A stretch of 64,000 nt of DNA from Armatimonadota bacterium (GTDB lineage: Bacteria; Armatimonadota; UBA5829; DTJY01). The notes under the pieces were generated by a model. It was not told where the DNA came from. It did not search any database and saw nothing but the letters and a program-made list of their open reading frames with translations. Positions 26,516 to 35,093 of this stretch are shown here, piece after piece (positions within the stretch are counted from its first letter, which is position 1; each line of letters starts with the position of its first letter). The position numbers and the translations under genes were made by a program. The stretch lies in the NCBI GenBank assembly GCA_023511795.1, contig JAIMAU010000008.1:1-64000 (forward strand), given 5' to 3'.

Positions 26516-26558
26516 GTGGAAGGCGAAGGTGAGAAAAGAGTTCGGTTTCACCTTCCAC
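26516..26558 (+). promoter_or_regulatory. Leader hairpin with two alternative pairings
   Basis: TCACCTTCCAC at 26548-26558 can pair either with GTGGAAGG (26516-26523) or with GAAGGTGA (26525-26532). It lies in the leader of the URO-D-like gene, 35 bases before its start. Confidence 0.35.
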
Positions 26559-26592
26559 AAGCAAGCGTTCTGGTAAGGGGCAGGAGATAATT

Positions 26593-27765
26593 ATGGATAA
26601 AATGGAGAGAATCCGCGAGCTGCGGGCAGAGGACAAAAAGCTAAAGGAGTATGGTTTACTCGACCCCCCATCGAGGGATGGAGGTTATACCCATCGCGAT
26701 CGTTTTAGACGCACAATGCACTTCCAGGGGGTTGACCGCGTGCCAAATCATGAGTTTGGATATTGGAATGAAACTCTTAAGCGCTGGCATGACGAAGGAC
26801 TCCCAAAGGAGGTTGATTCGAACGAGGCTGCGGACGTCTTCTTTGGCTTCGATCCAACTCTTTCTGTGCCGATGGATTACAGCTGGCGTCCACCCTTTGA
26901 GCATTTGGTTTTGGAGGAGACCGATAGATATCGAATAGTTCGCGGCGGTGATGGCATTAAGTGCATGGTCTATAAGGATGGTTCGTCAAGTATACCTCAT
27001 TACATTGAGTTCCCTATAAAAGATAGGGAATCCTGGGAGGATATAAAGCGTCGTTTAAACCCAAACGACCCAGCACGTTATGCTTTCGATTGGGAAGGCA
27101 TTGGGAAATCTTTTAAGGAGAGCAATGTCCCAGTTGGAATCGGAATAGGCTCGCTTTTTGGTTGGATTCGCAACTGGATGGGTTTCGAAGGCGTATCCCT
27201 GGCATGCTACGACGACCCTGAGCTTATTCAGGACATAATGGAGCACATAACCGTTTTGGTCACGACGCTTCTAGAGCATGCGCTACAATATGTGGAGCCA
27301 GATTTTGCACTTGGTTGGGAAGACATGGCATTCAATCATGGGCCGATTATCTCACCGCGGATGTTTAGGGAATGGATGACGCCTAGGTACAAGCGAATCA
27401 CCGATTTGCTAAGGAAGCATGGAGTGGACGTTGTAATTGTAGATTGCGATGGGAACATTAACTCTTTGGTGGAGCACTGGCTGGAAGGTGGCGTAAATTG
27501 TATGTTTCCTTTAGAAATTAATTCCGGTTCCGATCCCGTTGCGCTCCGCGAGAAATTTGGTAAAAGGGTGCTTCTTGCCGGGGGTGTGGACAAAATTCAG
27601 CTTGCAAAAGGAAAGAAAGAGATCGAGCGGGAGTTGGAGCGGATTCGGAAGACCGTCGAGTCAGGTGGATATATTCCACACGTGGACCACAGATGCCCAC
27701 CTGATGTATCATATGATAACTATCTTCACTATTTGAAAGTGAAGAAATACCTATTTGGGTTGTAA
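26593..27765 (+). CDS. URO-D-fold (uroporphyrinogen decarboxylase-like) protein, methyltransferase type
   Basis: A 390-residue URO-D family protein. The N-terminal helix region RERFRRTMHFQGVDRVPNHEFGYW-like block is typical of non-HemE members, which are more like methyltransferases acting with corrinoid proteins. Later blocks: DFALGWEDMAFNHGPIISPRMF, VDVVIVDCDGNINSLV, LLAGGVDK and HVDHRCPPDVSYDNY, where the His and Cys near the C terminus could bind zinc. It is expressed divergently from lexA. The final codons overlap the frame of the next gene's region by a few bases. The substrate is unknown. Confidence 0.78.
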   Translation: MDKMERIRELRAEDKKLKEYGLLDPPSRDGGYTHRDRFRRTMHFQGVDRVPNHEFGYWNETLKRWHDEGLPKEVDSNEAADVFFGFDPTLSVPMDYSWRPPFEHLVLEETDRYRIVRGGDGIKCMVYKDGSSSIPHYIEFPIKDRESWEDIKRRLNPNDPARYAFDWEGIGKSFKESNVPVGIGIGSLFGWIRNWMGFEGVSLACYDDPELIQDIMEHITVLVTTLLEHALQYVEPDFALGWEDMAFNHGPIISPRMFREWMTPRYKRITDLLRKHGVDVVIVDCDGNINSLVEHWLEGGVNCMFPLEINSGSDPVALREKFGKRVLLAGGVDKIQLAKGKKEIERELERIRKTVESGGYIPHVDHRCPPDVSYDNYLHYLKVKKYLFGL

Positions 27766-27793
27766 AATATTCTCAGCCCAGCGGATTATTTTG

Positions 27794-28414
27794 ATGCGTG
27801 CAGTAAAATTTGCTCTGCTAATACTCACCTTTGTTGCTGTCGGCGTTGGCGGCTTCACGTTCGGCAACTGGCTACTTGATAGATGGGGTGGGGGCAGCAA
27901 AGCTGAGGAGATACGGTGGGTTGATGAATATCAAGGACTAGGCGAGCGTTCTGGTACAAGCACAGCTCTCAAGATTCAAGCTGAACCTAGTTCACTTACT
28001 GTTCGTGCTGGCCAGCCAATCCGCATAACCATTCGGCTAACAAACTACAGTCAGCGGCGGCTGACGCTAAATGCCTGGCTTGAGCCATATCCCGCCTACT
28101 TTCGGAGTAACCAATTCCCATTAAAAGTTTTTATTCTAAAATCAGGAAAGCCCATTCGATTCAAGGGTAATGCTACTATTCTTCCACCTCATACGAAATA
28201 CGATTTCTTTTATCTGGAGCCAGGTGCAACCCGGAGTGTTAATATTAATTTGGCAAGTGGCTTCAGGGGTGGAAAATGGGATTTCTCTGAGCCGGGCGAG
28301 TATGAAGTTTATCTGTGGTATGAAACATATCTGACCGGGCGTTCGATTGGATTGGATGCTTGGACGGGCCGTACGAACGCTGTGTGTGTTAAAATAAGGA
28401 TAATTGCTTCCTAA
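27794..28414 (+). CDS. Membrane-anchored or secreted Ig-like protein
   Basis: About 206 residues from the ATG at 27794; a TTG at 27755 inside the previous gene would add 13 residues. One hydrophobic segment (residues 4-24) acts as signal or anchor. The rest is beta-rich with a pattern of an intracellular-protease-inhibitor or Ig-like domain: LTVRAGQPIRITIRLTNYSQ, LPPHTKYDFFYLEPGATRSVNI and FSEPGEYEVYLWYET. I cannot name a family. It follows the URO-D gene directly and is probably co-transcribed. Confidence 0.6.
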   Translation: MRAVKFALLILTFVAVGVGGFTFGNWLLDRWGGGSKAEEIRWVDEYQGLGERSGTSTALKIQAEPSSLTVRAGQPIRITIRLTNYSQRRLTLNAWLEPYPAYFRSNQFPLKVFILKSGKPIRFKGNATILPPHTKYDFFYLEPGATRSVNINLASGFRGGKWDFSEPGEYEVYLWYETYLTGRSIGLDAWTGRTNAVCVKIRIIAS

Positions 28415-28461
28415 GCCGCGATTTGATGGTTGTAGTTTTTAATTTCCTTCTACTCATACGC

Positions 28462-28495
28462 CGAGGGCTGCCGATGGTAAAAATGGCAGCCCTCG
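28462..28495. terminator. Perfect 11-bp hairpin between convergent genes
   Basis: CGAGGGCTGCC (28462-28472) and GGCAGCCCTCG (28485-28495) with a 12-base loop. No T-run on either strand, so a weak bidirectional terminator or RNA 3'-end hairpin. Confidence 0.45.
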
Positions 28496-28545
28496 TGTGT
28501 ACTGCTTGCTCTGTATTAAAAGTGTTCGCTAGTTCAAATCAATAA

Positions 28546-28752
28546 TTATTTGCCGGTTTCCTCTTGGTTTTCTTCGTCAGAATCGGACGAAGTACACTGC
28601 CAGTTGTCGCAGTCTAGGCGTGAGCAGTAAAACATCTTTTTTGTAGATCCGTCGGTGAAAAGCACGTCTGCTATGTGCGCATGCTTGCACCGTAAGCACA
28701 TTATCGGATCGATGACATTTACTATTCTTAGTTCGGTATCAGGTCTAGTCAC
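28546..28752 (-). CDS. Small Cys-rich protein
   Basis: A 68-residue protein with the spacing CLRC, then YCSRLDC and QC, which could form one zinc site or an iron-sulfur site. The tail is very acidic (SDSDEENQEETGK). GTG start preceded by GAGAGTG. It begins 15 bases after the stop of the STAS-like gene upstream on the same strand, so the two form a likely operon. No family recognised. Confidence 0.55.
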   Translation of the reverse strand: MTRPDTELRIVNVIDPIMCLRCKHAHIADVLFTDGSTKKMFYCSRLDCDNWQCTSSDSDEENQEETGK

Positions 28753-28767
28753 TTTTCACTCTCACAT

Positions 28768-29181
28768 TCATTTGACTTCTGCAAGGCGGGCACTGCTTGG
28801 TTTGACGCCAGTTGCTGTTGGTCCTGGAATTTTTCTTATTCTCGTCAGAGCCTGACCCTCGGAAGTGCAGAATCTAAAAAGGTTTGCAATTGACTTCACT
28901 CTAAGCAGGCCGTCAATCTGATTATTTTCTGCAATTAAATTTAAGTTTCCATAGTGCGCTTGGAACACTCGAGCCATTTTTGCAAGTGGGCTCAAACTGT
29001 TCGCATTCTGCCATACTGCACGTTTGAGATTTATCATAACATGAAAATGTCCAGCGCGAATAAGTTTGTTTAAGATGTCTTCAAGCTTACTGAGGGTTTG
29101 CTTGTTGATGTCACCTACGAGATCCACGACGGGGACGCCGGCGTAGTTCCGCAGTGCGATGCTGAACTCAGAATTTGCCAT
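28768..29181 (-). CDS. STAS-like protein lacking the phosphorylatable Ser loop
   Basis: A 137-residue protein with a STAS-type pattern: VPVVDLVGDINKQTLSKLEDIL, then HVMINLKRAVWQNANSLSPLAK and NLNLIAENNQIDGLLRVKSIANLF. The usual DSSG loop is replaced by QNANSLSP, so normal Ser phosphorylation at this loop is unlikely, though a Ser is present two positions on. The C-terminal 30 residues are basic and look disordered. GAGGTG lies before the ATG. It is co-directional with the small Cys-rich gene downstream. Confidence 0.65.
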   Translation of the reverse strand: MANSEFSIALRNYAGVPVVDLVGDINKQTLSKLEDILNKLIRAGHFHVMINLKRAVWQNANSLSPLAKMARVFQAHYGNLNLIAENNQIDGLLRVKSIANLFRFCTSEGQALTRIRKIPGPTATGVKPSSARLAEVK

Positions 29182-29313
29182 CCAAACACCTCACCGGAGG
29201 AATCTCCCCTGCCTTCCTTGGCGGGGTTAAGAAATACCTGCATAACTATTATCGGCGAAGAAAGGGCAGATATTTAGGCGAAGTTGCAATTGAGGTTTGT
29301 TGTGAATATAAGA

Positions 29314-30843
29314 CTAGATTTTTCTTTTGCCACCAACAAAAACCTTATCTATTTTGCAGTTCGGAATTTCGTTTTTCGGTATTGAGAATATGTCTTGATT
29401 TAGAACAACAAAATCAGCAAGCTTGCCTACTTCTATGGAGCCGAGGTTTGCTTCTTGAAACATGGCGTATGCTCCGCCGAGGGAATATAATGCAATTGTT
29501 TCTTCGACTGTTAGGCGTTCAAATTGCGAATGTTCGTCACGGCTAACTGCTCGATAGATTAGCTCAAAAACGTCGAGATTTTCAACAGGGCAGTCTGAGC
29601 CGAGCGATAGAGGAATCCCAACCTCAAGCATTGTTCGAAATGGATATGCCCATCGATAGCGCTCAGGACCAACGCGATTAATTGTCCAAAAGTCGGTTAT
29701 TATAAATTGAGGCTGCACGGAAGCCAAAATATGGAGGTCTGCCATTCTGAAAACAAGGTCCTCATTCAACAGTGAAGCATGTTCAATTCGGTGTCGCCGA
29801 GTGCGGTTGTCTTCGCCGGTTTCAATGAGAACGGTTTCAATTGCGTTAACGGCTTGTTCAACAGCTCGGTCTCCAATTGCATGGATTGCCACTTGCCAGC
29901 CGGAATTGTGCACTTTGCGAACCATATCTGTAAGTTCTTCATCCGAATGCAGCAGGATGCCATTGTTTCCGGGGTCGTCGGCGAAATCTTCTTTGAGAGC
30001 TGCTGTTCTTGCGCCCATCGAGCCATCCGCAAAAATCTTGATTGCGCCCATTCGAAGCATTTCATCTCCATTGCCAGTCTTGAGACCTTCAGCAAGCAGC
30101 GAATCAAGCATTTCATAACTAGGTTGTACATAGAAACGTATAGGCAGTTGGCTCTGCCGGTTAATGTGGCGAAGGGCGTCAAGCTCGGTTTGGGAGCTAA
30201 CTAAACAATGGACACTGGTTAATCCTGTGGCAAGAGCTTTCGCAGCAGCGAACTCGGCGGCCTCCACCATTTCCTTGAAAGTCGGCTGGGGCATTGCTTC
30301 CCAAACTGGGTTCATATCTTCTTCAGTGAGGAGCCCTGTATCCCTTGCCGAATCAGGAATTTTTTCCGGGCCTACAAGCTCTATCGCTTTGCTATTTACA
30401 ACACACGCATGACCGCAAAGCCGTGAGATGAGCACCGGTTTGTTGAAATGGTCGAGCTCATGGCGAGTGGGAAACCTGCGTTCGGCGAGTATTTCTTGGT
30501 CGAATCCCCAGCCAAGTATCCACTCTCCACAGCGTTTCTCATCATGTGCCTGGAGCCGCTGGATTATCTCCTTAATCGATTTACATCCATTTAGGTCGGC
30601 ACGTAAGAGTTTGTTTCTGCCGTAGTATAACAAGTGGACATGAGAATCTATTAGTCCCGGAATTACTGTTCGGCTTTCCAAATCTATCTGCTCAGTGTTT
30701 GAGCCTATGTAATCTTCAACTTCATCATCTGAGCCAACGTAGACAAAGCGTCCATTTCGAATAGCAACAGCTGAAGCCGGTACCGTTTGGGAAAGGATGA
30801 ATACCTTGCCGTGTGTCAAAATTATGTCTGCTGTTTGACTCAT
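29314..30843 (-). CDS. Amidohydrolase (COG1574, YtcJ/AepA-like)
   Basis: A 509-residue metal-dependent hydrolase of the amidohydrolase_3 type. The first metal motif is DSHVHLLYYGR near residue 65, later ligands lie in HAIGDRAVEQ and HRIEHASLL, and LGSDCPVENLDVFELIYRAVSR holds the final Asp region. The short N- and C-terminal beta-sandwich parts (GRFVYVGSDDEV and SIEVGKLADFVVLNQD) are standard. It overlaps the upstream nucleotidase gene by four bases. Such enzymes hydrolyse N-formyl or amide bonds; the substrate is unknown. Confidence 0.88.
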   Translation of the reverse strand: MSQTADIILTHGKVFILSQTVPASAVAIRNGRFVYVGSDDEVEDYIGSNTEQIDLESRTVIPGLIDSHVHLLYYGRNKLLRADLNGCKSIKEIIQRLQAHDEKRCGEWILGWGFDQEILAERRFPTRHELDHFNKPVLISRLCGHACVVNSKAIELVGPEKIPDSARDTGLLTEEDMNPVWEAMPQPTFKEMVEAAEFAAAKALATGLTSVHCLVSSQTELDALRHINRQSQLPIRFYVQPSYEMLDSLLAEGLKTGNGDEMLRMGAIKIFADGSMGARTAALKEDFADDPGNNGILLHSDEELTDMVRKVHNSGWQVAIHAIGDRAVEQAVNAIETVLIETGEDNRTRRHRIEHASLLNEDLVFRMADLHILASVQPQFIITDFWTINRVGPERYRWAYPFRTMLEVGIPLSLGSDCPVENLDVFELIYRAVSRDEHSQFERLTVEETIALYSLGGAYAMFQEANLGSIEVGKLADFVVLNQDIFSIPKNEIPNCKIDKVFVGGKRKI

Positions 30844-32357
30844 TCTACTTGCCTTCTTCCATCATTTACAGGGGAGATTACCTTGCGCTTCTGTATATAG
30901 TTTATGAGAGCATCTACTGAAAGGGTGTCTAAGTATTTTGCTGACGTTACATCTGAGAAGTAGAGCCCAACAAGCCAGTCTATTGTTGCAATCGAATAAG
31001 TTGCGTTTTCATCGAGGGGCTTTCCATTAACAGTTGCTTCGACTATCTTGCGGTTGACAATTTTATATCGCATGCCAGAAACTCCCGGACTGATGGGGAA
31101 TCTTTCGATTATTTGTTTGAGATGTGCTCCGGTTAGTTCCATAAGCACAAGTTTGTTGTGGAACGGTAGAACGGTTGCTACATCCCAAACTTTGATAGGG
31201 CCTTTTGCAAAGTTCCCTCGAACTCCGCCTACGCCATATATGGAAATCTGTGCTCCCGTTTCCTCACGTATGGCATCACACACTAAGTTTAAAACTGGGC
31301 CGCCCCCTCCTTTATCAACCATATCTGCTGTAGCCTCGCCAATTATTTTGTCGTATCGTTTAGAGATTGGAATATAATACCTTCGAATAACTTCGGCAGT
31401 TCTGTGATCTTCTGGTATATCGGAAGTAACGGGTATCAACTTGCCGTCCACGCTCATTAGGGTAAATGGACCGCTGTTTCTTCTAAGTCGAAGATCAAGT
31501 CTTCCTAGCTCGCCAGCCCATTGGTATGCTTGGACGATGACGGTGCCGCCCAGCGAGAATGCCTCTGCAGGTTTGTTGTGCTTGATGATTTTTGGGGTTG
31601 CTAATCGCGTATGTGAGTGTCCTCCAACAATTACGTCAATTTCTGGGACCATTCTCGCTAACTTTTCATCTTCGGCTTCTCCTAGGTGGCTCAGTACAAC
31701 TACTATATCGGCTTTATTTTTCAGCTTTGGAACAAGATGCTTTGCTGTTTCATAAGGATCCTTTACTGCAAATCCTTCTTTTACTGCTTTGTAATCAACA
31801 ATTTGTGGCGTTGTCAATCCAAGAAAGGCGATTCGCACTCCATTAAAATCATAAATCACATATTCGGGAAGTGCAGGTTCTAACGAGTCTTTCTTTAGAA
31901 GATTAGCGCATACTATGGGGAACTCAGCCAGTGCTAGATTGCGGTTGAATTGTTCGAGAGATTGGCCGAATTCGTGATTTCCGGTAACCATTACATCATA
32001 TCCTGCGGCAGAGAGTGCGGCAAAGTCTGCTTCACCTTTATATTCGATTCCGAATGGCGTACCGTCGCAGATGTCGCCTGCGTCCACTAAAATTGCATTG
32101 CCACGCACCGAAGCTTCGATTTGGTTGGCTAGGGTGGCTACCCTTGCTAAACCACCGATATTTTTGGTAGCCATCATCTCTGCCACTGGGGCGCTTGACT
32201 TAAGTGCATCTGGGTAGCTGAAGGGAATAAGGTGGTCATGGATATCATTTGTGTGGAGAATAGTTACCAGGCGATACTCAGGCTGACACCATGCATTAGA
32301 GAAGAGCAAGAAAAAAGCTAGCCAAACAAGTAACAAATGAAGAGTAGCTCTTCTCAC
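30840..32357 (-). CDS. Secreted bifunctional metallophosphatase/5'-nucleotidase
   Basis: A 505-residue periplasmic enzyme of the UshA/CD73 family with a signal peptide (about residues 1-24). The N-terminal metallophosphoesterase domain has HTNDIHDHL, DAGDICDG, GNHEFGQ, VLSHLGEAED and GGHSHTRLA. The C-terminal substrate domain follows from about residue 330, with NLVCDAIREETGAQISIYGVGG. It hydrolyses nucleotides to nucleosides and phosphate outside the cytoplasm. It overlaps hisI upstream and the amidohydrolase downstream by four bases each. Confidence 0.93.
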   Translation of the reverse strand: MRRATLHLLLVWLAFFLLFSNAWCQPEYRLVTILHTNDIHDHLIPFSYPDALKSSAPVAEMMATKNIGGLARVATLANQIEASVRGNAILVDAGDICDGTPFGIEYKGEADFAALSAAGYDVMVTGNHEFGQSLEQFNRNLALAEFPIVCANLLKKDSLEPALPEYVIYDFNGVRIAFLGLTTPQIVDYKAVKEGFAVKDPYETAKHLVPKLKNKADIVVVLSHLGEAEDEKLARMVPEIDVIVGGHSHTRLATPKIIKHNKPAEAFSLGGTVIVQAYQWAGELGRLDLRLRRNSGPFTLMSVDGKLIPVTSDIPEDHRTAEVIRRYYIPISKRYDKIIGEATADMVDKGGGGPVLNLVCDAIREETGAQISIYGVGGVRGNFAKGPIKVWDVATVLPFHNKLVLMELTGAHLKQIIERFPISPGVSGMRYKIVNRKIVEATVNGKPLDENATYSIATIDWLVGLYFSDVTSAKYLDTLSVDALINYIQKRKVISPVNDGRRQVE

Positions 32358-32737
32358 TTTTTGTAAACCTCCTCAGGATTGAAAATCCGCTCGGCAATCA
32401 CGCTCAGAGTGTTTTCGTTTGCTATTTTTCTAAAGAAGCAACTTCGATATCCCTCATGACATGTCGCACCAATTTGATCCACTTTTATCAATAGGCAGTC
32501 CATATCACAGTCAACGTAGATTCCTTTTACAAATTGGAAGTGGCCTGATGTCTCACCTTTTACCCAATGCTTCTGGCGTGAGCGGCTCCAAAAGCAAACC
32601 TTTCCATCGCGGATGGTCCGTTGCACAGCTTCTCGGTCCATGAAGCCCATCATGAGAACGTCCCCGTTCTCCGCATCTTGGATAATTGCTGGAATTAGGC
32701 TATTTTCGTCAAACTTCAGCTGGTCAAGAATTTCCAT
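32354..32737 (-). CDS. hisI: Phosphoribosyl-AMP cyclohydrolase HisI
   Basis: A 127-residue enzyme of histidine synthesis that opens the adenine ring of phosphoribosyl-AMP. Zinc and magnesium motifs are intact: VCFWSRSRQKHWVKGETSG, VDCDMDCLLIKV and CHEGYRSCFF. There is no fused HisE domain. The start at 32737 is set by GGAGG four bases upstream; the frame extends further but without a better site. It is the first gene of a coupled operon with the 5'-nucleotidase and amidohydrolase, not with other his genes. Confidence 0.95.
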   Translation of the reverse strand: MEILDQLKFDENSLIPAIIQDAENGDVLMMGFMDREAVQRTIRDGKVCFWSRSRQKHWVKGETSGHFQFVKGIYVDCDMDCLLIKVDQIGATCHEGYRSCFFRKIANENTLSVIAERIFNPEEVYKK

Positions 32738-32818
32738 TGTACCTCCATTATTAATGTATAAACTTCTTATTAACTTTATAAGCCGCCAAGGGGCAGAAAT
32801 ATGCACCCAGTTGAGCTG

Positions 32819-32827
32819 ATTATATCA
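32819..32827 (-). promoter_or_regulatory. Extended -10 promoter of the hisI operon
   Basis: On the minus strand TGATATAAT is an extended -10 element; no good -35 is seen. It gives a leader of about 75 nt. Confidence 0.45.
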
Positions 32828-32895
32828 TAGGTACCAACAATATGCGAGGCGGCAGAGGTTAAACTCCTATCTTTACGTCAAAAATGGTCGTTGGA

Positions 32896-33645
32896 TTACT
32901 TGTTGCGTACTCCCATCTCTGCCAACACTTGCAAAAGAAGGTCTAACTGGTTGCTGGCAATAACATCTACGCCCATGGTAACCATTCGACGGATGTTTTC
33001 TTCATCGTCTACTGTCCAGGCTTCCATTAACATATTTGCGGCATGAGTAGCTTTAACAAGATCTGGGGTAATGGCAGTGTAATTTACGCCAAAAACCCAG
33101 CCGTTAACAGCTGCTGCTTCGTTGGCAAGTCGTACCGCTTCATCTCCTGAAATCTCCGTTTGGCTGCTGATTAGCGGGGAAAATCGAATCAAACAGTCGA
33201 GTTCTTTTAGGCGAAGTCCAATCTTGTGGTGGAATGAACATATCGCGGTGCGTTCAGACATGCCCCTTTGCTGTACTAAGGCAACGACGTCATCTTCCAA
33301 ACTTTGCTCCTTTATCTCAATGATTGGTTGCGTTTCTCCCCATGGTAGGTTAAGAAACTCCTCCAGAGTCGGTAGCCGTTCTCCTGCATATTGGGCTCCA
33401 AACCAGCTTCCAGCGTCAAGCTGCCTAAGCTCCTCAAGGGTCATGTCGGCTACTCTACCGGTGCCGTTCGTTGTTCGGTCGACTGTGGCGTCGTGGATGA
33501 TAATGATCTTGCCATCTTTAGTGCGGCGAACGTCACACTCAATTAGGTCAGGCTTAAGTTCAAGAGCCCTTTTGAAAGCAGCGAGTGTGTTCTCGGGTGC
33601 AATGGCTGAAAAACCTCTGTGTGCAATCGTCAAAACTTTTTGCAT
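32896..33645 (-). CDS. Glycerophosphodiester phosphodiesterase (GDPD)
   Basis: A 249-residue cytoplasmic GDPD of the UgpQ type, releasing glycerol-3-phosphate and an alcohol from deacylated phospholipids. Motifs: AHRGFSAIAPENTLAAF, the metal ligands E and D in IECDVRRTKDGKIIIIHD with TVDRTTNGTG following, and IEIKEQ. There is no signal peptide. AAGGAGG lies upstream of the ATG. The gene stands alone, 158 bases from the hisI start. Confidence 0.93.
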   Translation of the reverse strand: MQKVLTIAHRGFSAIAPENTLAAFKRALELKPDLIECDVRRTKDGKIIIIHDATVDRTTNGTGRVADMTLEELRQLDAGSWFGAQYAGERLPTLEEFLNLPWGETQPIIEIKEQSLEDDVVALVQQRGMSERTAICSFHHKIGLRLKELDCLIRFSPLISSQTEISGDEAVRLANEAAAVNGWVFGVNYTAITPDLVKATHAANMLMEAWTVDDEENIRRMVTMGVDVIASNQLDLLLQVLAEMGVRNK

Positions 33646-34175
33646 TTTATCGCCTCCTTGGTTTGATTATACCTTTAGTAGATTAAGATAGTCCATCAAC
33701 TTGAATATAGTTTTTACCCCAATTTTTGAAAAAGTTTTTCTTAAAAAGCTTAAAAGGAGGATTTTAGACGGGCAGGAAATAAAGATATCAAAGCACACTC
33801 GCCGAGCCATATCCTACTTGCATCAAAGGCAAGTAGGATATATCTCATTATAACTAGCGTTGGCTCAATGATTGATTATCTAGGCTTTTCTTAAAAGATA
33901 GGCCATGATATAGGAATCGCAAGGTTCTTTTGACACTATACCCAGTTGGCTTTAGGGATTTAGCTTGTATACGACTTGCAAGAGCCAAGGAGACTCAAAT
34001 GCATCGGAGTAAAAAGCAAGATAAGTGCGATGAACGAGTAAAAATCTAGCTATTTTAAGGTATAAGAGTCCACTTTGAGAGACTCTAAACCGGGCAGGAG
34101 GTGGTTAGTGGAGAGAACTGAATTATGTTTATTACCATCTTTTTTAACGAAGAAATTCAAGAAGGAGGCACTTAA
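33646..34175. other. 530-bp gap with a perfect hairpin and a 16-codon open frame
   Basis: The gap contains the palindrome at 33809-33841, an isolated TTGACA (33930-33935) with a poor -10, a 16-codon open frame at 33999-34049 with AAGGAG upstream, and an AGAGTC/GACTCT inverted repeat at 34065-34086. AAGGAGG near 34162-34168 belongs to the next gene. I see no protein gene of normal size. Confidence 0.4.
33809..33841. repeat. Perfect 13-bp inverted repeat
   Basis: ATATCCTACTTGC (33809-33821) and GCAAGTAGGATAT (33829-33841) with a seven-base loop. Neither side has a T-run. It could be an operator, an RNA hairpin or a remnant of a palindromic repeat. Confidence 0.6.
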
Positions 34176-34889
34176 GTGGTAAGAACGTTTAGGGTAGTTG
34201 TATTTGCCCTGGTGTTGCTCATGGTAGCAAGCACCGCATTTGCATACAGACTAATCTGTATTCCAACGGCCGAGACGTTGCCAGATGGAATGTACAGACT
34301 CGAGATTGCCGCTCCACTCAACGAAAGCGCGCCGGCTACTGCTCCGACCCATGACAAGTGGTTGCCGTGCTATAAGTTTGATGGGACGGTATTCAAGGGG
34401 TTTGAAATATCCGTCAACAGTGGTGGTACCCCTTCAGGCAATCTGAATCCACTTTCATGGAGAGCAAACAATACCCAGGTGAGTCTCTCATGGACCGTTG
34501 CCAGGGAAACAGAGGATATGCCTGGCTACGGAATGGGCGTGCTCAATTGGTATGATTCCGAGGACCATGTAAATCATGAAGAGTCTGCTTTTGCTGGCGT
34601 ATACAAGACTGTACCAATTGGTCTAAAATACCCTGCCACGCTCCACCTGTTGGCGGGAACAAAGGTTCTCAATGGTGTATTTGGCGGATTTTTGCTTCCT
34701 TTGTCAAAAACCTTTGTCGTCGCTGCCGAATATTCTCCACGCGCTCTAATGACTCCTGGAAACACAGATGAGAACTTTGTCTGGGCACTTGGCTACAATC
34801 ACAACGCACACTGGCGTTTCAAGTATGCAAACATTGGTGGTGACCATGCCTTAGGCATAGTGTACACTGGAAAATGGTTGCAGAAATAA
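34176..34889 (+). CDS. Exported beta-barrel-like protein
   Basis: A 237-residue exported protein starting at GTG with AAGGAGG seven bases upstream. Signal peptide about residues 1-23, ending in STAFA. The mature part has repeated amphipathic strands and many aromatic residues (for example FVVAAEYSPRALM, FVWALGYNHNAHWRFKYANIGG, ALGIVYTGKWLQK), suggesting an outer-membrane barrel of 8 to 12 strands. I recognise no specific family. It is expressed alone with its own terminator. Confidence 0.7.
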   Translation: MVRTFRVVVFALVLLMVASTAFAYRLICIPTAETLPDGMYRLEIAAPLNESAPATAPTHDKWLPCYKFDGTVFKGFEISVNSGGTPSGNLNPLSWRANNTQVSLSWTVARETEDMPGYGMGVLNWYDSEDHVNHEESAFAGVYKTVPIGLKYPATLHLLAGTKVLNGVFGGFLLPLSKTFVVAAEYSPRALMTPGNTDENFVWALGYNHNAHWRFKYANIGGDHALGIVYTGKWLQK

Positions 34890-34901
34890 AATAGATAGCT
34901 C

Positions 34902-34951
34902 AATGGCCCAGCCGGCAGAAACTTCTTTTTAGTCGGCCGGGCCATTTTTTT
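34902..34951 (+). terminator. Intrinsic terminator
   Basis: AATGGCCC (34902-34909) pairs with GGGCCATT (34939-34946), the inner GCCG with CGGC, and seven T follow. Confidence 0.85.
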
Positions 34952-35093
34952 GTTTATAACTAGAAGCTTTGCATGTCAAAATGCTGGTTTTTTTGGGGCT
35001 CTTCTCCTCCAATAACCTTCCTCTTATTTAATCCACCTATACCCTGAGGAAAACTATTTCGTTTTGGCTAAAAACCTATTAGGTGAGGCTTAG

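Noticed and set aside
29779-30204. Frames opposite the amidohydrolase gene
   Set aside because: Antisense shadows of a well-supported gene; no ribosome site or recognisable domain.
34176-34889. OmpA or OmpW family assignment of the 237-residue barrel protein
   Set aside because: The strand pattern supports a barrel, but no family-specific block is visible, so only a general call is given.
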